DNA from: Thermus arciformis
Lineage (GTDB): Bacteria; Deinococcota; Deinococci; Deinococcales; Thermaceae
Length of the DNA: 64,000 nucleotides
Assembly (NCBI RefSeq): GCF_900102145.1
Contig: NZ_FNBC01000002.1
Coordinates: 1 to 64,000 of the forward strand
Direction: 5' to 3'
Positions 19,506 to 31,508 of this stretch are shown piece after piece (position 1 is the stretch's first letter; every line of letters begins with the position of its first letter). The notes beneath the pieces were generated by a model. The model saw only the letters and a list, made by a program, of their open reading frames with translations. It was not told where the DNA came from and ran no database searches. The position numbers were made by a program, and so were the translations under genes.

Positions 19506-20293
19506 CGCCCAAAGCGGCGCTCCCTCGCCTGGTAGCTCCTTAAGGCCCTGAGGAAGTCAATCTTCCTGAACTCGGGCCAAAGGACATCGGCGAAGTAAAA
19601 CTCGGAGTAGGCGGACTGCCAGAGCAAAAAGCCGGAAAGCCGAACCTCCCCCGAGGTGCGGACGATGAAGTCGGGGTCGGGAAGCCCGGCGGTGTAGAGG
19701 TGGCGGGCGATGTCCTCGGGGGCGAGGGCCTCGGCCACCTCCTTGGGGGAAAGCCCCTTGGCCTCGGCCTCCAGAAGGAGCCGCCTCACCGCGTCCACGA
19801 TCTCCTCCCGCCCCCCGTAGCCCATGGCGATGTTGAGGACCATGCCCCGGTGGTGCCGGGTGCTTTCCTCCAGGCGCTCCAAGGCCCTCAGCACCTCCTC
19901 GGAAAACCCTTCCCGCCGCCCGATGACCCGCACCTGCACCTGGTTTTCCAGAATCCGGTGGTCCTCGGCCATGCGCTCGGCCTCCTGGACGAAGAGGCGC
20001 ATGAGGGTCTCCACCTCCTCGGGGGAGCGCTTGAAGTTGTCGGTGGAGAAGACCCAGACGGTGACGGTCTTGATGCCCATCTCCAGGCACCACTCCAGCA
20101 CCTCGTAGGCCTTCTGCACCCCGAACTCGTGCCCCTTGGTGGGGGAAAGGCCCAAAGCGCGGGCGTAGCGGCGGTTCCCGTCCAGGATGAGGCCCAGGTG
20201 CTTGGGCATGGGGCCCCCCTTGACCTCCCTCAGGAGGCGCCTTTCGTAGAGCCAGTAGAGGGGACGGGAGAGGGCGAGGAGGCGGCGGAGCAT
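19502..20293 (-). CDS. uppS: Isoprenyl (undecaprenyl) diphosphate synthase
   Basis: cis-Prenyltransferase that makes the lipid carrier for cell-wall precursors. The 263-residue protein has the catalytic Asp38 in HLGLILDGNRRYAR, VWVFSTDNFKRS and the C-terminal RTSGEVRLSGFLLWQSAYSE with the substrate-phosphate arginine and metal glutamate region. It carries about 28 extra residues before the conserved core, but no good internal start was found. The gene ends inside the lysine operon promoter. Confidence 0.94.
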   Translation of the reverse strand: MLRRLLALSRPLYWLYERRLLREVKGGPMPKHLGLILDGNRRYARALGLSPTKGHEFGVQKAYEVLEWCLEMGIKTVTVWVFSTDNFKRSPEEVETLMRLFVQEAERMAEDHRILENQVQVRVIGRREGFSEEVLRALERLEESTRHHRGMVLNIAMGYGGREEIVDAVRRLLLEAEAKGLSPKEVAEALAPEDIARHLYTAGLPDPDFIVRTSGEVRLSGFLLWQSAYSEFYFADVLWPEFRKIDFLRALRSYQARERRFGR

Positions 20294-20340
20294 ACCCTAC
20301 CCACCCTAAGCCGGGGGGATGAGAAAGGGAAGGGGTCTTC

Positions 20341-21468
20341 CTAGCGGTAGAGCTCCCGGGCGATGACGAGGCGCTGGATCTCCGAGGTGCCCTCGTAGAT
20401 CTCCGTCACCTTGGCGTCCCGGTAGTACCGCTCCACCCGGTAGTCCCGGTGGTAGCCGTACCCCCCCAGGACCTGGACCGCCTCCCGGGTCACCTCCACC
20501 GCCACTTGGCTGGCGAAGAGCTTGGCGGCGCTGGCCTCGAGGGTGAACCTTTCCCCCAGGTCCTTCTTCCTCGCCGCCTCGAGGACGAGGGCCCTTGCGG
20601 CGGCGATCTTCACGTGCATGTCGGCGATCTTGAAGGCGATGGCCTGGTGCTCCTTTAGCTTCTTCCCAAACTGCTCCCTCTCCTCGGCGTAGGCCTTGGC
20701 GATCTCAAAGGCCCCCCGGGCGATGCCCACCGCCTGGGCCGCCACCCCCACGCGCCCCGAGTCCAGGCCCGCGAGGGCGTAGGCCAGACCCCGCCCCTCT
20801 TCTCCCAGGAGGTTCTCCTCGGGGACGAAGACCTCCTCGAGGCGCACCTCGGCGGTGTGGGCCGCGTGGAGGCCCATCTTCTCCTCGGGGCGGCCGAAGG
20901 AAAGCCCCGGGGTGTCCTTCTCCACCAAAAAGGCGCTGATCCCCTTCTCCGTGCGGGCCATGACCACGTAGAGCTGGGCCTGCCCCGCGGAGGTGATCCA
21001 GCTCTTGACCCCGTTCAGCACGAACCCGCCCTTGACCCGCCGCGCCTCGGCGCGGAGGCTCTTGGCGTCGGAGCCCGCATGGGGCTCGGTGAGGCAGAAG
21101 GCCCCGATCCACTCCCCCCGGGCCAGGGGCACGAGGTAGCGCCGCTTCTGCGCCTCGCTCCCGAAGCGGAGGAGCATGTACTGGGGAAGGCCACCCGTCA
21201 CGGAGACGATGACGGCCACGCTGGGGTCGGCGGCGGCGAGCTCCTCCAGGACCAAGGCCCAGGTCACGGAGTCCAGGCCCACCCCGCCCCACGCCTCCGG
21301 GGTGGTCATGCCGAGGAGGCCGAGCTCGGCCAGGGCCTTGAGCTGGGGCCAGGGGTACTCGGCCTTCCGGTCGTACTCGGGGGCGAGGGGGTAGAGGACC
21401 TCCCGGGCCACCCGGCGCACCGCGTCCAGAACCAGCTTCTGCTCCTGGGTGAGGGTCATCCTCCCCAT
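20341..21468 (-). CDS. Acyl-CoA dehydrogenase
   Basis: FAD-dependent enzyme of fatty-acid or branched-chain acyl-CoA oxidation, 375 residues. It has FCLTEPHAGSDAKSL and GVKSWITSAGQA of the flavin pocket, the REQFGKKLKEHQAI motif, and the catalytic base Glu359 in IYEGTSEIQRLVIARELYR. The position of the base matches short- and medium-chain family members. GGGGAGG directly abuts the ATG at 21459, so I keep the ATG at 21468. Confidence 0.93.
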   Translation of the reverse strand: MGRMTLTQEQKLVLDAVRRVAREVLYPLAPEYDRKAEYPWPQLKALAELGLLGMTTPEAWGGVGLDSVTWALVLEELAAADPSVAVIVSVTGGLPQYMLLRFGSEAQKRRYLVPLARGEWIGAFCLTEPHAGSDAKSLRAEARRVKGGFVLNGVKSWITSAGQAQLYVVMARTEKGISAFLVEKDTPGLSFGRPEEKMGLHAAHTAEVRLEEVFVPEENLLGEEGRGLAYALAGLDSGRVGVAAQAVGIARGAFEIAKAYAEEREQFGKKLKEHQAIAFKIADMHVKIAAARALVLEAARKKDLGERFTLEASAAKLFASQVAVEVTREAVQVLGGYGYHRDYRVERYYRDAKVTEIYEGTSEIQRLVIARELYR

Positions 21469-21496
21469 CGTAACACCGCAGGTCGGCGAAAAAGCG

Positions 21497-22063
21497 TCAC
21501 GTTTCCCCCCACCGGGGGGCGCGCTTCCCGGGAAGCCCCAGGTGGTCCAGGATGCGCTGGGTGACGAAGCCGAGGAGGTCCCTGATCTCCTTGGGGCGGT
21601 GGTAGAAGCCGGGGCTCGCCGGGAGGATGGTGGCCCCGGCCTCCGCCGCCTGGACCATGGCCCTTAGGGTGGGGAGGGGCAAAGGGGTCTCCCGCGGCAC
21701 CAGGATGAGGGGACGCCTCTCCTTGAGGTGCACGTAGGCCGCCCGGGTGAGGAGGGTGTCCGCGAGGCCCGTGGCCACCTTGGCCAAGGTGGTGGCCGAA
21801 CAGGGCACCACCACCATCCCCCGGGTGGGGAAGGAGCCCGAGGCGATGGGGGCGCCCAGGTCCTGGTCCTTGTAGACCCGGTGGGCCAGGGCGTGGAGGT
21901 CCTTGGGGCTTAGGCCCATCTCCTCCCAGAGCACCCGCTTGGCCCCCTGGGAGAGGACGAGGTGCACCTCCGCCACCTCCTTAAGGGCCTCCAGGAGGTC
22001 CAGGGCGTAGGGCATGCCGCTCGCCCCGGAAAGCCCCACCACCACCCGCGCAAGCTCCGCCAC
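21497..22063 (-). CDS. ubiX: Flavin prenyltransferase UbiX
   Basis: This enzyme makes the prenylated FMN used by UbiD decarboxylases. The 188-residue protein has VVVGLSGASGMPYALDLLEA, VVVPCSATTLAKVATGLADT and LVPRETPLPLPTLRAMVQAA, all diagnostic. The start is GTG 22063. TAGGAT ends six bases before it, and this hexamer is partly formed by the end of repeat copy H. No ubiD gene is in the window. Confidence 0.94.
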   Translation of the reverse strand: MAELARVVVGLSGASGMPYALDLLEALKEVAEVHLVLSQGAKRVLWEEMGLSPKDLHALAHRVYKDQDLGAPIASGSFPTRGMVVVPCSATTLAKVATGLADTLLTRAAYVHLKERRPLILVPRETPLPLPTLRAMVQAAEAGATILPASPGFYHRPKEIRDLLGFVTQRILDHLGLPGKRAPRWGET

Positions 22064-22072
22064 GCCCCCATC

Positions 22073-22167
22073 CTAAGCGCCCGCGCATGGATCTTGCCAT
22101 AAGCGACCCCTGGTTTTGGCCCATGGGCGGGCCCTTTTGGGACCCAAGCCGGAGCGGGGCACTTAAG
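22073..22167 (-). repeat. Palindromic element, copy H (degenerate)
   Basis: Read on the reverse strand it starts CTTAAGTGCCCCGCTCCGG, then lacks the right arm of the family hairpin, continues GGTCCCAAAAGGGCCC and ends ATGGCAAGATCC...GGGCGCTTAG. The order of blocks matches copies A-D over about 95 bases. It lies between tRNA-Lys and ubiX, and its TAG end forms part of a -10-like TAGGAT for ubiX. Confidence 0.65.
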
Positions 22168-22172
22168 CGCCC

Positions 22173-22195
22173 GCCCCCTCCCGACGGGAGGGGGC
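22173..22195 (-). terminator. Hairpin after tRNA-Lys
   Basis: A perfect 10-bp stem, GCCCCCTCCC with GGGAGGGGGC and a 3-base loop, begins five bases after the tRNA 3' end. There is no T tract, so termination or processing is likely but not certain. Confidence 0.45.
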
Positions 22196-22200
22196 AGCCT

Positions 22201-22276
22201 TGGTGGGCCGTGCAGGATTCGAACCTGCGACCTACCGATTAAAAGTCGGTTGCTCTGCCAGCTGAGCTAACGGCCC
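22201..22276 (-). tRNA. tRNA-Lys (anticodon TTT)
   Basis: A 76-base cloverleaf on the reverse strand. The acceptor is GGGCCGT/ACGGCCC, the anticodon loop is CTTTTAA between ACCGA and TCGGT, the T arm has GGTTCGAATCC, and CCA is encoded. The acceptor stem is identical to that of tRNA-Trp in this window. Confidence 0.97.
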
Positions 22277-22288
22277 AAAGCCTTCCCG

Positions 22289-22317
22289 ATTATAGGGGGC
22301 TAAGAGGGCCTGCGCAA
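22289..22317 (-). promoter_or_regulatory. Promoter of tRNA-Lys
   Basis: On the reverse strand TTGCGC, a 17-base spacer and a perfect TATAAT end 12 bases before the tRNA. The promoter overlaps the 3' end of the gene at 22300-23013. Confidence 0.75.
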
Positions 22318-23013
22318 GCGCTCCATGATGGAAAGCCCCAAGGCCTCCTCCCTGGCCCGCCCCCTTAAGGCCTCCAGGTCAAAGGCCCGAGGGGCGAGGG
22401 CCTCGAGGGCCACCTTGGGCAGGGGCGCCCCCTGCAAAAAGGCGAAGAAGCCGGGGTCGGCCCAGGGAGGGACCCAGGCCCCGCTCCGGCAGAGGAAGAC
22501 GCGGTGGAACACCCCTTCCACCCTCCCCCCGGGGTCCACCTCCCGGGCCACGGGCACCCTTGGCTCGGGCTCCAAGGAAGGGTCCCGCCAGGGGGGGTAG
22601 TAGACCCGAAGCCTCGCCCCCAGGCGGTGGTAGAAGACCATCCAGTCGTCGCAGGCGGGCTCCCCCCCCAAGGGGCGGTAGCCCGCGTCGTGGTGGGCGT
22701 CAAAGAGGACCACCTCCTCCACGCCCCGGCGCACCTCGGGGTGGAAGGCGAGGGCGTTGCTTTCGGCGTAGTAGAGCACCGCTTCCTCCGCGAAGGCGAA
22801 GCGCCCCCAAAACCCCTCCCACCCCCGGGCCTCGGGCAGGGGGAGCCCCCGGAGGAGGAAGGCCAGGGCCCGCTCCTCCCAGGCCTCGAGGAGGTAGTAG
22901 GGGGTCTCAAAGTGGGCCCAGGCGAAGAGGGGGGCCAAGGGGTCCTTGGGGCCCTGGGGCACGGGGAAGAAGTAGTCAAAGTCCACCACCAAAAGCCGCA
23001 TCTCCTCTTTCAT
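22300..23013 (-). CDS. Hypothetical protein with arginase/deacetylase-like aspartate-histidine motifs
   Basis: A 237-residue soluble protein. The N-terminus MRLLVVDFDYFFPVP and the segment EEVVLFDAHHDAGY resemble metal-binding strands of arginase/histone-deacetylase-fold proteins and of UPF0489-type proteins. CDDWMVFYHRLGARLRVYYP follows. I do not recognise a specific function. Two starts are possible, ATG 23013 and ATG 23001; neither has a well-spaced ribosome site. The start is placed immediately after the cox operon hairpin, so expression may depend on read-through. Confidence 0.65.
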   Translation of the reverse strand: MKEEMRLLVVDFDYFFPVPQGPKDPLAPLFAWAHFETPYYLLEAWEERALAFLLRGLPLPEARGWEGFWGRFAFAEEAVLYYAESNALAFHPEVRRGVEEVVLFDAHHDAGYRPLGGEPACDDWMVFYHRLGARLRVYYPPWRDPSLEPEPRVPVAREVDPGGRVEGVFHRVFLCRSGAWVPPWADPGFFAFLQGAPLPKVALEALAPRAFDLEALRGRAREEALGLSIMERLRRPS

Positions 23014-23015
23014 AG

Positions 23016-23041
23016 CAAAGCCCCCGCCTTCGGGCGGGGGC
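23016..23041 (-). terminator. Terminator-like hairpin after the caa3 oxidase operon
   Basis: A 9-bp stem, GCCCCCGCC with GGCGGGGGC and a 4-base loop, follows the caaA stop by 15 bases. The following TTTGCT is a weak T tract. Confidence 0.55.
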
Positions 23042-23056
23042 CTTAGGCCAGAGGGG

Positions 23057-25435
<2,379 letters not shown>

Positions 25436-25443
25436 CTAACCTC

Positions 25444-26457
25444 CTAGAACTTGGGGAGGGCCTTGAAGTCCACGCCCTCCACCTTCAGGCCCTCGAGGTA
25501 GCGCACCAGGGCGTCCAGATCGCCCTCGGAAAGCTGCGGAAAGCCCGGCATCTTCGCCCCCGGCTTCAAGGCGGTGGGGTCCTTGATCCAAGCCTTGAGG
25601 TTTTCCGGGGTGTTCTCCACAATCCCTGCGGCCAAGCTCGTGCGGTTTCCGGCAAAGCCCAGCTCCGGTCCGATCACCGCCGGGGGCATCTTGCCCTGCA
25701 CGGCGTGGCAGGCCGCGCAGTTTTGCTGGAAGACCTGCTGCCCCTGGGCGTCGGCCACCGGAGGGGTGTAGGCCTTGGCCGCCTCCACGAAGCGGTCAAA
25801 CTCCTCCTTGGGCACCACCAGGACCCGGAAGAGCATGCGGGAGTGGCTCGCCCCGCAGAGCTCGGCGCAGAAGCCGTAGTAGTTGCCAGGCTCCTTCGGG
25901 GTAAAGCGCAGAAGGGTCTTTTGTCCTGGAATGGCGTCCCGCTTCCCGGAAAGCCCCGGCACCCAGAAGGAGTGGATCACGTCCTTGGAGGTGATCTCCA
26001 GCTCCACGGGCACCCCAGCGGGGAGGATGAGCTCGTTGGAGTTGCGCAGGCCGAGCTCGGGGTAGTGGAAGTCCCACCAGAACTGGTAGCCGGTGACCTC
26101 CACCTTCATGGCCCCAGGGATGGGCCGGTTCACCTGGATGAGGGCCTTGGCCGTGAGCCCGAAGAGGATAAAGACGATGGCCAAGGGGATGAGGGTCCAG
26201 ATGACCTCCAGGCGGTCGTTCCCGTGGATCTGGGGGGGTTCCCCCTCCTGGCCCGGCTTCGCCCGAAACTTCAGGACCACGTAGGCTAGGGCCCCGGCCA
26301 CCACCAGGAAGACCAGGAAGGAGAAGAAGTACACCCACGGAAAGAGGAAGGCCACCTCCTGGTTGTAGGAGCCCCCGGGGTGGGTGATGGCCACCCGGTG
26401 GACCTCCTGGGCCAGGGCCAGACCCCAAAGACTGAGCGCCATAAGAACTCTTTTCAT
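25444..26457 (-). CDS. caaB: Cytochrome caa3 oxidase subunit II fused to cytochrome c
   Basis: A 337-residue protein with a signal peptide, two membrane helices (about 35-65 and 85-105), a CuA cupredoxin domain and a C-terminal cytochrome c domain. CuA ligands appear in FCAELCGASHSRM (Cys197, Cys201, His205, Met208, with His162 in VIHSFWVPG). The haem c site is CAACH (247-251), and a methionine ligand is likely in AKMPGFP. GGGAGGGAG precedes the ATG. The domain fusion is the known T. thermophilus IIc subunit and hands electrons directly to caaA. Confidence 0.96.
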   Translation of the reverse strand: MKRVLMALSLWGLALAQEVHRVAITHPGGSYNQEVAFLFPWVYFFSFLVFLVVAGALAYVVLKFRAKPGQEGEPPQIHGNDRLEVIWTLIPLAIVFILFGLTAKALIQVNRPIPGAMKVEVTGYQFWWDFHYPELGLRNSNELILPAGVPVELEITSKDVIHSFWVPGLSGKRDAIPGQKTLLRFTPKEPGNYYGFCAELCGASHSRMLFRVLVVPKEEFDRFVEAAKAYTPPVADAQGQQVFQQNCAACHAVQGKMPPAVIGPELGFAGNRTSLAAGIVENTPENLKAWIKDPTALKPGAKMPGFPQLSEGDLDALVRYLEGLKVEGVDFKALPKF

Positions 26458-26468
26458 CCACTCCCTCC

Positions 26469-28304
26469 CTACACCACCCGATCCACCGCCATGGCCACGA
26501 AGAGGAGGGCCAGGTAGAGCATGGAGTATTTATACAGCGAAACCGCCGTCCTCCGCTCGGGCTGGCGGTAGAGGGCAAGGCTCTTAAGGATAAGCAAGCC
26601 GTTAAGGAAGAGGCTCGCCACCAGGTACAAAAGGCCAAGCTCCCCCATGGCGAAGGGCATGAGGGAGATGAGGGCCGTGAGGAGGGCGTAGAGGGCGATC
26701 TGCACCACCGTGACCCGCTCCCCCAGGACCACGGGGAGCATGGGCACCCCCACGGCCCGGTAGTCCTCCTGGATCATGAGGGCCAAGGCCCAGAAGTGCA
26801 CCGGGGTCCAGAAGAAGATGAGGGCGAAGAGGTACCAGGCGAAGAGGTGGAGGTCCCCGGTCACGGCGGCCCAGCCCACGAGGGGCGGGAAGGCCCCCGC
26901 GGCCCCGCCGATGACGATGTTCTGCCAAGTGCGCCGCTTGAGGTAAAGGGTGTAGACCAGCACGTACCAGATGAGGCCCATGAGGGCCAGGGTGGCGGCG
27001 AGGAGGTTCGCCCCCCACCAGAGGAGGAGGAAGGCCAAGACGGCAAGGGTAAAGGCGAAGAGGAGGGCGTCCCGGCTGGAGACCCGCTGGGTCACGGTGG
27101 GGCGCTTGGCGGTGCGCTTCATGCGGGCGTCTATGTCCCGGTCCACCACCATGTTGATGGCGTTGGCCGCCCCGGCCATCATGTACCCTCCCAGGGCCAC
27201 CACCAGGAAAAGCTTCAGGCCCGGCCAGCCCCGGGCGGCGATGAACATGGCGAAAAGCGAGGTGAAGAGGAGGAGGCTGATGACCCGGGGCTTGGTGAGG
27301 GCCAGGTAGTCCCGCCAGGTGGCCCCGCCCGTGCCCCGGTGGACCTCCGCCCCGCCCTCCCCAAGCTCCACCCGCCTGGCCCCTCGCTCCAAGGCGGAGG
27401 CGGCGAGGAGGACGAAGAGGAGCCAGACGGCGTAGGCCAGGAAGAGGTGGAGGATTTGCATCCAGACCGGGGCCTTCAGGGCCACGTTCCAAAGCCCCGC
27501 CAGAAGCTGAGCCCCGTAGAGGTAGGCCAAGCCCTGGGCCAGCCGCCGGCTAAGGGGAGAGGGGCGCAGGTGGGCCACCAAGAAGGCGGCGAAGACCACG
27601 TAAAGCCCCACGCTCACGGCGATCAGGGGGTGGAGGACGCGGAGGCGCACCAGGAAGTGCTCCCCCGGGGTCAAGGAGCGCTCCAGGGCCTCGAGGGTGT
27701 TCCGCACCGGGAAAAGGAGGTCCCCCAAGGCGGTGACCGCCCCGCTCATCCCCAGGAAGAGGAGGGCGAGAAGCCCGAGGAGGAGGGCAAGCCCCACGGC
27801 CCCCTGCCCCCGAAGGCGCAAGGGGCCTCCCCCGGAGGCCCACCAGGCGGTGAGGGCCAAGGCGGCGAGGAGGAAGTAGGTGTTGGCCAGGTGGACCATC
27901 TGGACCACGGCCCTCTCAGGGCTTACGTTGTCCGCTGTCCAGCCGAAGAGGACCAACGAAGCCCCCACCAGGCTCTCGGTGAGCATGAAGAGGAGGGCGA
28001 GCCCGGCGCCGAAGCGGGCGGGGTGCCCCTTGGGGAAGGCGCGAAGGGCCAGGAGGAAAAGGGCCAGGACGGAGAGGAAGGCCAGCCCCGAGGTGGCCCG
28101 GTGGGTGAACTCTATGAGGGTCTCCACCTGCGGGCTCCTCGGGAGGATCTCCCCGTTGCAGGTGGGCCAGTGGGAGCCGCACCCGGCCCCCGAGCCCGTG
28201 GCCCGCACGTAGGCGCCCCACAGGGCCACCAGGACGTTCCAGAGAAGCACCCCCCAGGCGTAGCGGCGAAGCGAGGTCTGGCTCATAGGAAACCCGTCCC
28301 CCAT
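26469..28304 (-). CDS. Haem A synthase fused to haem O synthase (CtaA-CtaB)
   Basis: A single 611-residue membrane protein joins CtaA (about 1-300) and CtaB (about 310-611), which convert haem B to haem O and then haem A for the caa3 oxidase. CtaA features are [31 protein letters not shown] and a second histidine set in [16 protein letters not shown]. The CtaB part has [22 protein letters not shown], the UbiA-type prenyltransferase motif. The frame is open to 28427 but that extension looks unlike protein. ATG 28304 and ATG 28286 ([12 protein letters not shown]) are the best starts; I cannot choose firmly. It ends 11 bases before caaB. Confidence 0.92.
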   Translation of the reverse strand: MGDGFPMSQTSLRRYAWGVLLWNVLVALWGAYVRATGSGAGCGSHWPTCNGEILPRSPQVETLIEFTHRATSGLAFLSVLALFLLALRAFPKGHPARFGAGLALLFMLTESLVGASLVLFGWTADNVSPERAVVQMVHLANTYFLLAALALTAWWASGGGPLRLRGQGAVGLALLLGLLALLFLGMSGAVTALGDLLFPVRNTLEALERSLTPGEHFLVRLRVLHPLIAVSVGLYVVFAAFLVAHLRPSPLSRRLAQGLAYLYGAQLLAGLWNVALKAPVWMQILHLFLAYAVWLLFVLLAASALERGARRVELGEGGAEVHRGTGGATWRDYLALTKPRVISLLLFTSLFAMFIAARGWPGLKLFLVVALGGYMMAGAANAINMVVDRDIDARMKRTAKRPTVTQRVSSRDALLFAFTLAVLAFLLLWWGANLLAATLALMGLIWYVLVYTLYLKRRTWQNIVIGGAAGAFPPLVGWAAVTGDLHLFAWYLFALIFFWTPVHFWALALMIQEDYRAVGVPMLPVVLGERVTVVQIALYALLTALISLMPFAMGELGLLYLVASLFLNGLLILKSLALYRQPERRTAVSLYKYSMLYLALLFVAMAVDRVV

Positions 28305-28452
28305 ACGGTAACGCCTACCATTCTGCCAGAGGGGCCCGAAGGAAGGCCAAGTACATTTGTCCCTTCCCACTCCATCAGCTAGGAGCCTAATACCCCTGGC
28401 CCCTATTGACAAGGGCCCGGCCGGCAAAACCCCGCCCGGCCAGCGACGCCCG

Positions 28453-30042
28453 CTACCCTACCCTGGGCCCCGCCCGGCGCACGGCCTCCGGCACCCCGTC
28501 GGCGTATTTCTGGAAATTTTCCTGGAAAAGTTGGGCGAGCTTCCGGGCCTGCCGGTCGTAGGCCTCCTTGTCCGCCCAGGTCTCCCGGGGGTCCAGAAGC
28601 TCCCGGGGAACCCCAGGGGCCTCGAGGGGCACCTCAAAGCCGAAGACGGGGTCTTTCCGGTAGGCCACCCCCTCCAGCGCCCCGCTGAGGGCCGCCTTCA
28701 GGAGGGCCCGGGTCACGGGCAAGGGGAAGCGCCGCCCCACCCCGTAAGGCCCCCCGGTCCAGCCGGTGTTCACCAGGTAGACCCGGGGGGCGTGCTCCTT
28801 GATCTTCTCCCCCAGCATCCTGGCGTAGACCCCGGGGTGCATGGGGAGGAAGGGCGCCCCGAAGCAGGCGGAGAATGTGGCCTTGGGCTCCGTGACTCCC
28901 CGCTCCGTCCCCGCCACCCGGGCGGTGTAGCCCGAGAGGAAGTAGTACATGGCCTCTTCCGGGGAAAGCCGGGCGATGGGGGGAAGCACCCCGTAGGCGT
29001 CGGCGGAGAGGAAGAAGATGGCTTTAGGATGCCCCGCCCTCCCCGACTCCACCACGTTCTCCAGGTGGGCGATGGGGTAGGAGGAGCGGGTGTTTTCCGT
29101 CTTGGAGTCGTCGTCCCACTCCACCCGGCGGGTTTCCGGGTTCACCACCACGTTCTCCAGGATGGCCTCAAACTGGTTGGAGGCCTTGTAGATCAGGGGT
29201 TCGTGCTCCGGGGAGAGGCGGATCACCTTGGCGTAGCATCCGCCCTCAAAGTTGAAAACCCCCTCTTCGCTCCAGCCGTGCTCGTCGTCGCCGATCAAGG
29301 GGCGCTCCGGATCGGTGGAGAGGGTGGTCTTGCCCGTGCCGGAGAGCCCGAAGAAGACCGCCACGTCCCCCTCCTTCCCCACGTTGGCCGAGGCGTGCAT
29401 GGGGAAGACCCCCCGCTTGGGCATGAGGTAGTTCATCACGGTGAAGACGCTTTTCTTGATCTCCCCGGCGTATTTGGTGCCCACGATGAGAATGAGCCTC
29501 CTCTGAAAGCTGATCCCCACGAAGACCTCGCTCCGGGTGCCGTCCCGCTCGGGGTCCGCCTGGAAGTAGGGGGCGTGGACCACGGTGAAGCCCGGGCGGA
29601 AGGCCTCCACCTCGTCGTCCTCGGGGAAGTGACGGGGCAGGAGGAACATGTTGCGGGCGAAGAGGGCGTGCCAGGGGCTTTCCGTCACCACCCGCACCCC
29701 CAGGCGGTGGCGCCGATCGGCCCCGGCGTAGAGGTCCTGGACGTAGAGGTCCCGCTCGGAGAGGTAGGCGGCCACCCTTTCGTAGAGGGCCTGGAAGGCC
29801 TCAGGGGAGAAGGGCTGGTTCACCTCGCCCCACCAGATCTCCCCTTCCACCTCGGGCTCCCGCACCACGAACTTGTCCTTGGGGCTTCTCCCGGTGTAGG
29901 GGGTGGTGTCCACCACCAAGGGCCCCTTGTGGGCCAAAAGGCCTTCCCCCCGGGCCAGGGTGTGCTCCACCAGAACGGGGGAAACCGTGTTCCAAAAAAC
30001 CTGTTTCTTGGGTTGGATGCCAATATAGCTCAGGCGGTCCAT
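28453..30042 (-). CDS. pckA: Phosphoenolpyruvate carboxykinase (ATP)
   Basis: Gluconeogenic enzyme that converts oxaloacetate and ATP to phosphoenolpyruvate. The 529-residue protein has [12 protein letters not shown] for oxaloacetate binding, [16 protein letters not shown], the kinase-1a loop [13 protein letters not shown] and the metal-binding [26 protein letters not shown] lies five bases before the ATG. It follows pgi on the same strand after a 61-base gap that is AT-rich and may hold its own promoter. Confidence 0.97.
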   Translation of the reverse strand: MDRLSYIGIQPKKQVFWNTVSPVLVEHTLARGEGLLAHKGPLVVDTTPYTGRSPKDKFVVREPEVEGEIWWGEVNQPFSPEAFQALYERVAAYLSERDLYVQDLYAGADRRHRLGVRVVTESPWHALFARNMFLLPRHFPEDDEVEAFRPGFTVVHAPYFQADPERDGTRSEVFVGISFQRRLILIVGTKYAGEIKKSVFTVMNYLMPKRGVFPMHASANVGKEGDVAVFFGLSGTGKTTLSTDPERPLIGDDEHGWSEEGVFNFEGGCYAKVIRLSPEHEPLIYKASNQFEAILENVVVNPETRRVEWDDDSKTENTRSSYPIAHLENVVESGRAGHPKAIFFLSADAYGVLPPIARLSPEEAMYYFLSGYTARVAGTERGVTEPKATFSACFGAPFLPMHPGVYARMLGEKIKEHAPRVYLVNTGWTGGPYGVGRRFPLPVTRALLKAALSGALEGVAYRKDPVFGFEVPLEAPGVPRELLDPRETWADKEAYDRQARKLAQLFQENFQKYADGVPEAVRRAGPRVG

Positions 30043-30103
30043 ACGGGCCTCCTAAAGTAAAGGATATCACAAACTTATTTCCACGCTTCCACCGCGCCTT
30101 CCC

Positions 30104-31357
30104 CTACCCCTCCTGCCGGAGAAGGGCGAGGGTGAGCCGTTTGCCAAGCTCCACCCCGGGCTGGTCAAAGGCGTTCACCCCCCAAAGCTCCCCCAGGAAG
30201 GCGGTCTGCCACATGAGGTGCTGCATGAGCCAGCCCACGGCGTAGGGGGAAACCTGGGAGAGGTAAAGGGCGTAGACCCTCTGCCCCCCCTCGGCCAGGG
30301 CCTGGTAGGTGGCCTCGGCCTCGGCCTTCAGGAGCTGGAAGAAGCTCTTGCCGAAGAGGAAGGAGGCGGCCTCGAGGCCCTCCACCTCTGGGATCTCCAG
30401 GTCCTCCAGGGGGGTCTCGGGGATGACCAGGGCGAGGAGCTTGTCCAGAGGGCCTTCCCGGAAGAGCTGGACCTGGGCGTGCTGGTCCTGGGGCCCAAGG
30501 GCGGGGACCGCGGTGGTGCCCACCCTTTGGCCTTGGCGGTCCGCCTTCCCCAAGGACTCGTCGTGGAGCTGAACGAACCAGCTGGGGAGGTGGCGTAGCC
30601 TCTCCGAGTAGACCATGAAGACGTGGACCGGGAGGTGGCGGTGGAGGTGGAGGAGGAGGGCGGTCTTCAGGGGGAGGCTTGCTTCCAGGGGGGCCAAGGC
30701 GGTCTCGTTGGCCTTGCGGGCCCCCATGAGGAGGCCGTCCAGGTCGGTGCCGGCGAAGGCCAGGGGGAGAAGCCCCACGGGGGAGAGGACGGAAAAGCGC
30801 CCCCCAACCTCCTTGGGAATGGCGAAGGCCTTGAGGCCTTCCCGCTCGGCGAAGGCGCGCAAAGGGCCCTCCTTGGGATCGGTGGTCACCACGAGGTGCC
30901 GCCGCCAGGCCTCCCCCAGGTGCGCCTTAAGCCACTTCAGGAAGACGGCGAGGCCCGCCAGGGTCTCCGCCGTGGACCCCGACTTGGAGACGGCGTTCAC
31001 CAGGGTCCTCCTGGGGTCCAGGGTCTGGAGGAGCCTGAGGGTGGGCTCGGGCTCCACGTGGTCCAGGTAGTGGAAGCGCACCCCGCTCTCGTTGAAGGCG
31101 GCCTCGAGGGCCTTAGGCCCCAGGGCGCTTCCCCCGATGCCGATGAGGACGAAGTCCTCCACCCAGGGGTTCGCCTCCCGGTAGCGGCGGACCTCCCTCA
31201 GGGTCTCCGTGTCCTCGGGAAGGTCCATCCAGCCGAGCATGCTCCCCGGTTCCCCCCGCTTGGCGAGGAGACGCCTGCGGGCCTCTTCCAGAAGGGGGGC
31301 GTGCCGGCTTAGGGCCTCGGGGAAGCCCGGGAGGAAGCGGGTGTCCAGCCGGAGCAT
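30104..31357 (-). CDS. pgi: Glucose-6-phosphate isomerase
   Basis: Interconverts glucose-6-phosphate and fructose-6-phosphate. The 417-residue protein is of the shorter bacterial type, with VLIGIGGSALGPKALEAAF, VNAVSKSGSTAETLAGL, GPQDQHAQVQLFREGP (catalytic glutamine/histidine region) and AFDQPGVELGKRL. Its position upstream of pckA on the same strand groups two gluconeogenic genes. Confidence 0.96.
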   Translation of the reverse strand: MLRLDTRFLPGFPEALSRHAPLLEEARRRLLAKRGEPGSMLGWMDLPEDTETLREVRRYREANPWVEDFVLIGIGGSALGPKALEAAFNESGVRFHYLDHVEPEPTLRLLQTLDPRRTLVNAVSKSGSTAETLAGLAVFLKWLKAHLGEAWRRHLVVTTDPKEGPLRAFAEREGLKAFAIPKEVGGRFSVLSPVGLLPLAFAGTDLDGLLMGARKANETALAPLEASLPLKTALLLHLHRHLPVHVFMVYSERLRHLPSWFVQLHDESLGKADRQGQRVGTTAVPALGPQDQHAQVQLFREGPLDKLLALVIPETPLEDLEIPEVEGLEAASFLFGKSFFQLLKAEAEATYQALAEGGQRVYALYLSQVSPYAVGWLMQHLMWQTAFLGELWGVNAFDQPGVELGKRLTLALLRQEG

Positions 31358-31508
31358 GGAGTGCAGTTTACACCCTTGCGGCGCTTCCTCTACCGGAGGA
31401 AACTGGGCCCTAGCCCACGCCCCCCCGGGCGCTCAGAGGGAAGGGAGGGCACCCTCTTCCTGGCCTGCGATGGGGGCCCCGGCAAGGGGTTGGTGGGCCG
31501 AAAGGGGT

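Noticed and set aside
28400-28440. An intrinsic terminator after pckA
   Set aside because: GGCCGG/CCGGCC arms exist but enclose the T run instead of preceding it, so I do not call it.
31447-31495. A further decayed palindromic element before the DUF4129 gene
   Set aside because: CTGGCCTGCGATGGGGGCCC followed by GGCAAGGGG resembles copy F, but the match is under 50 bases, no ends are visible, and GC-rich chance similarity is likely.
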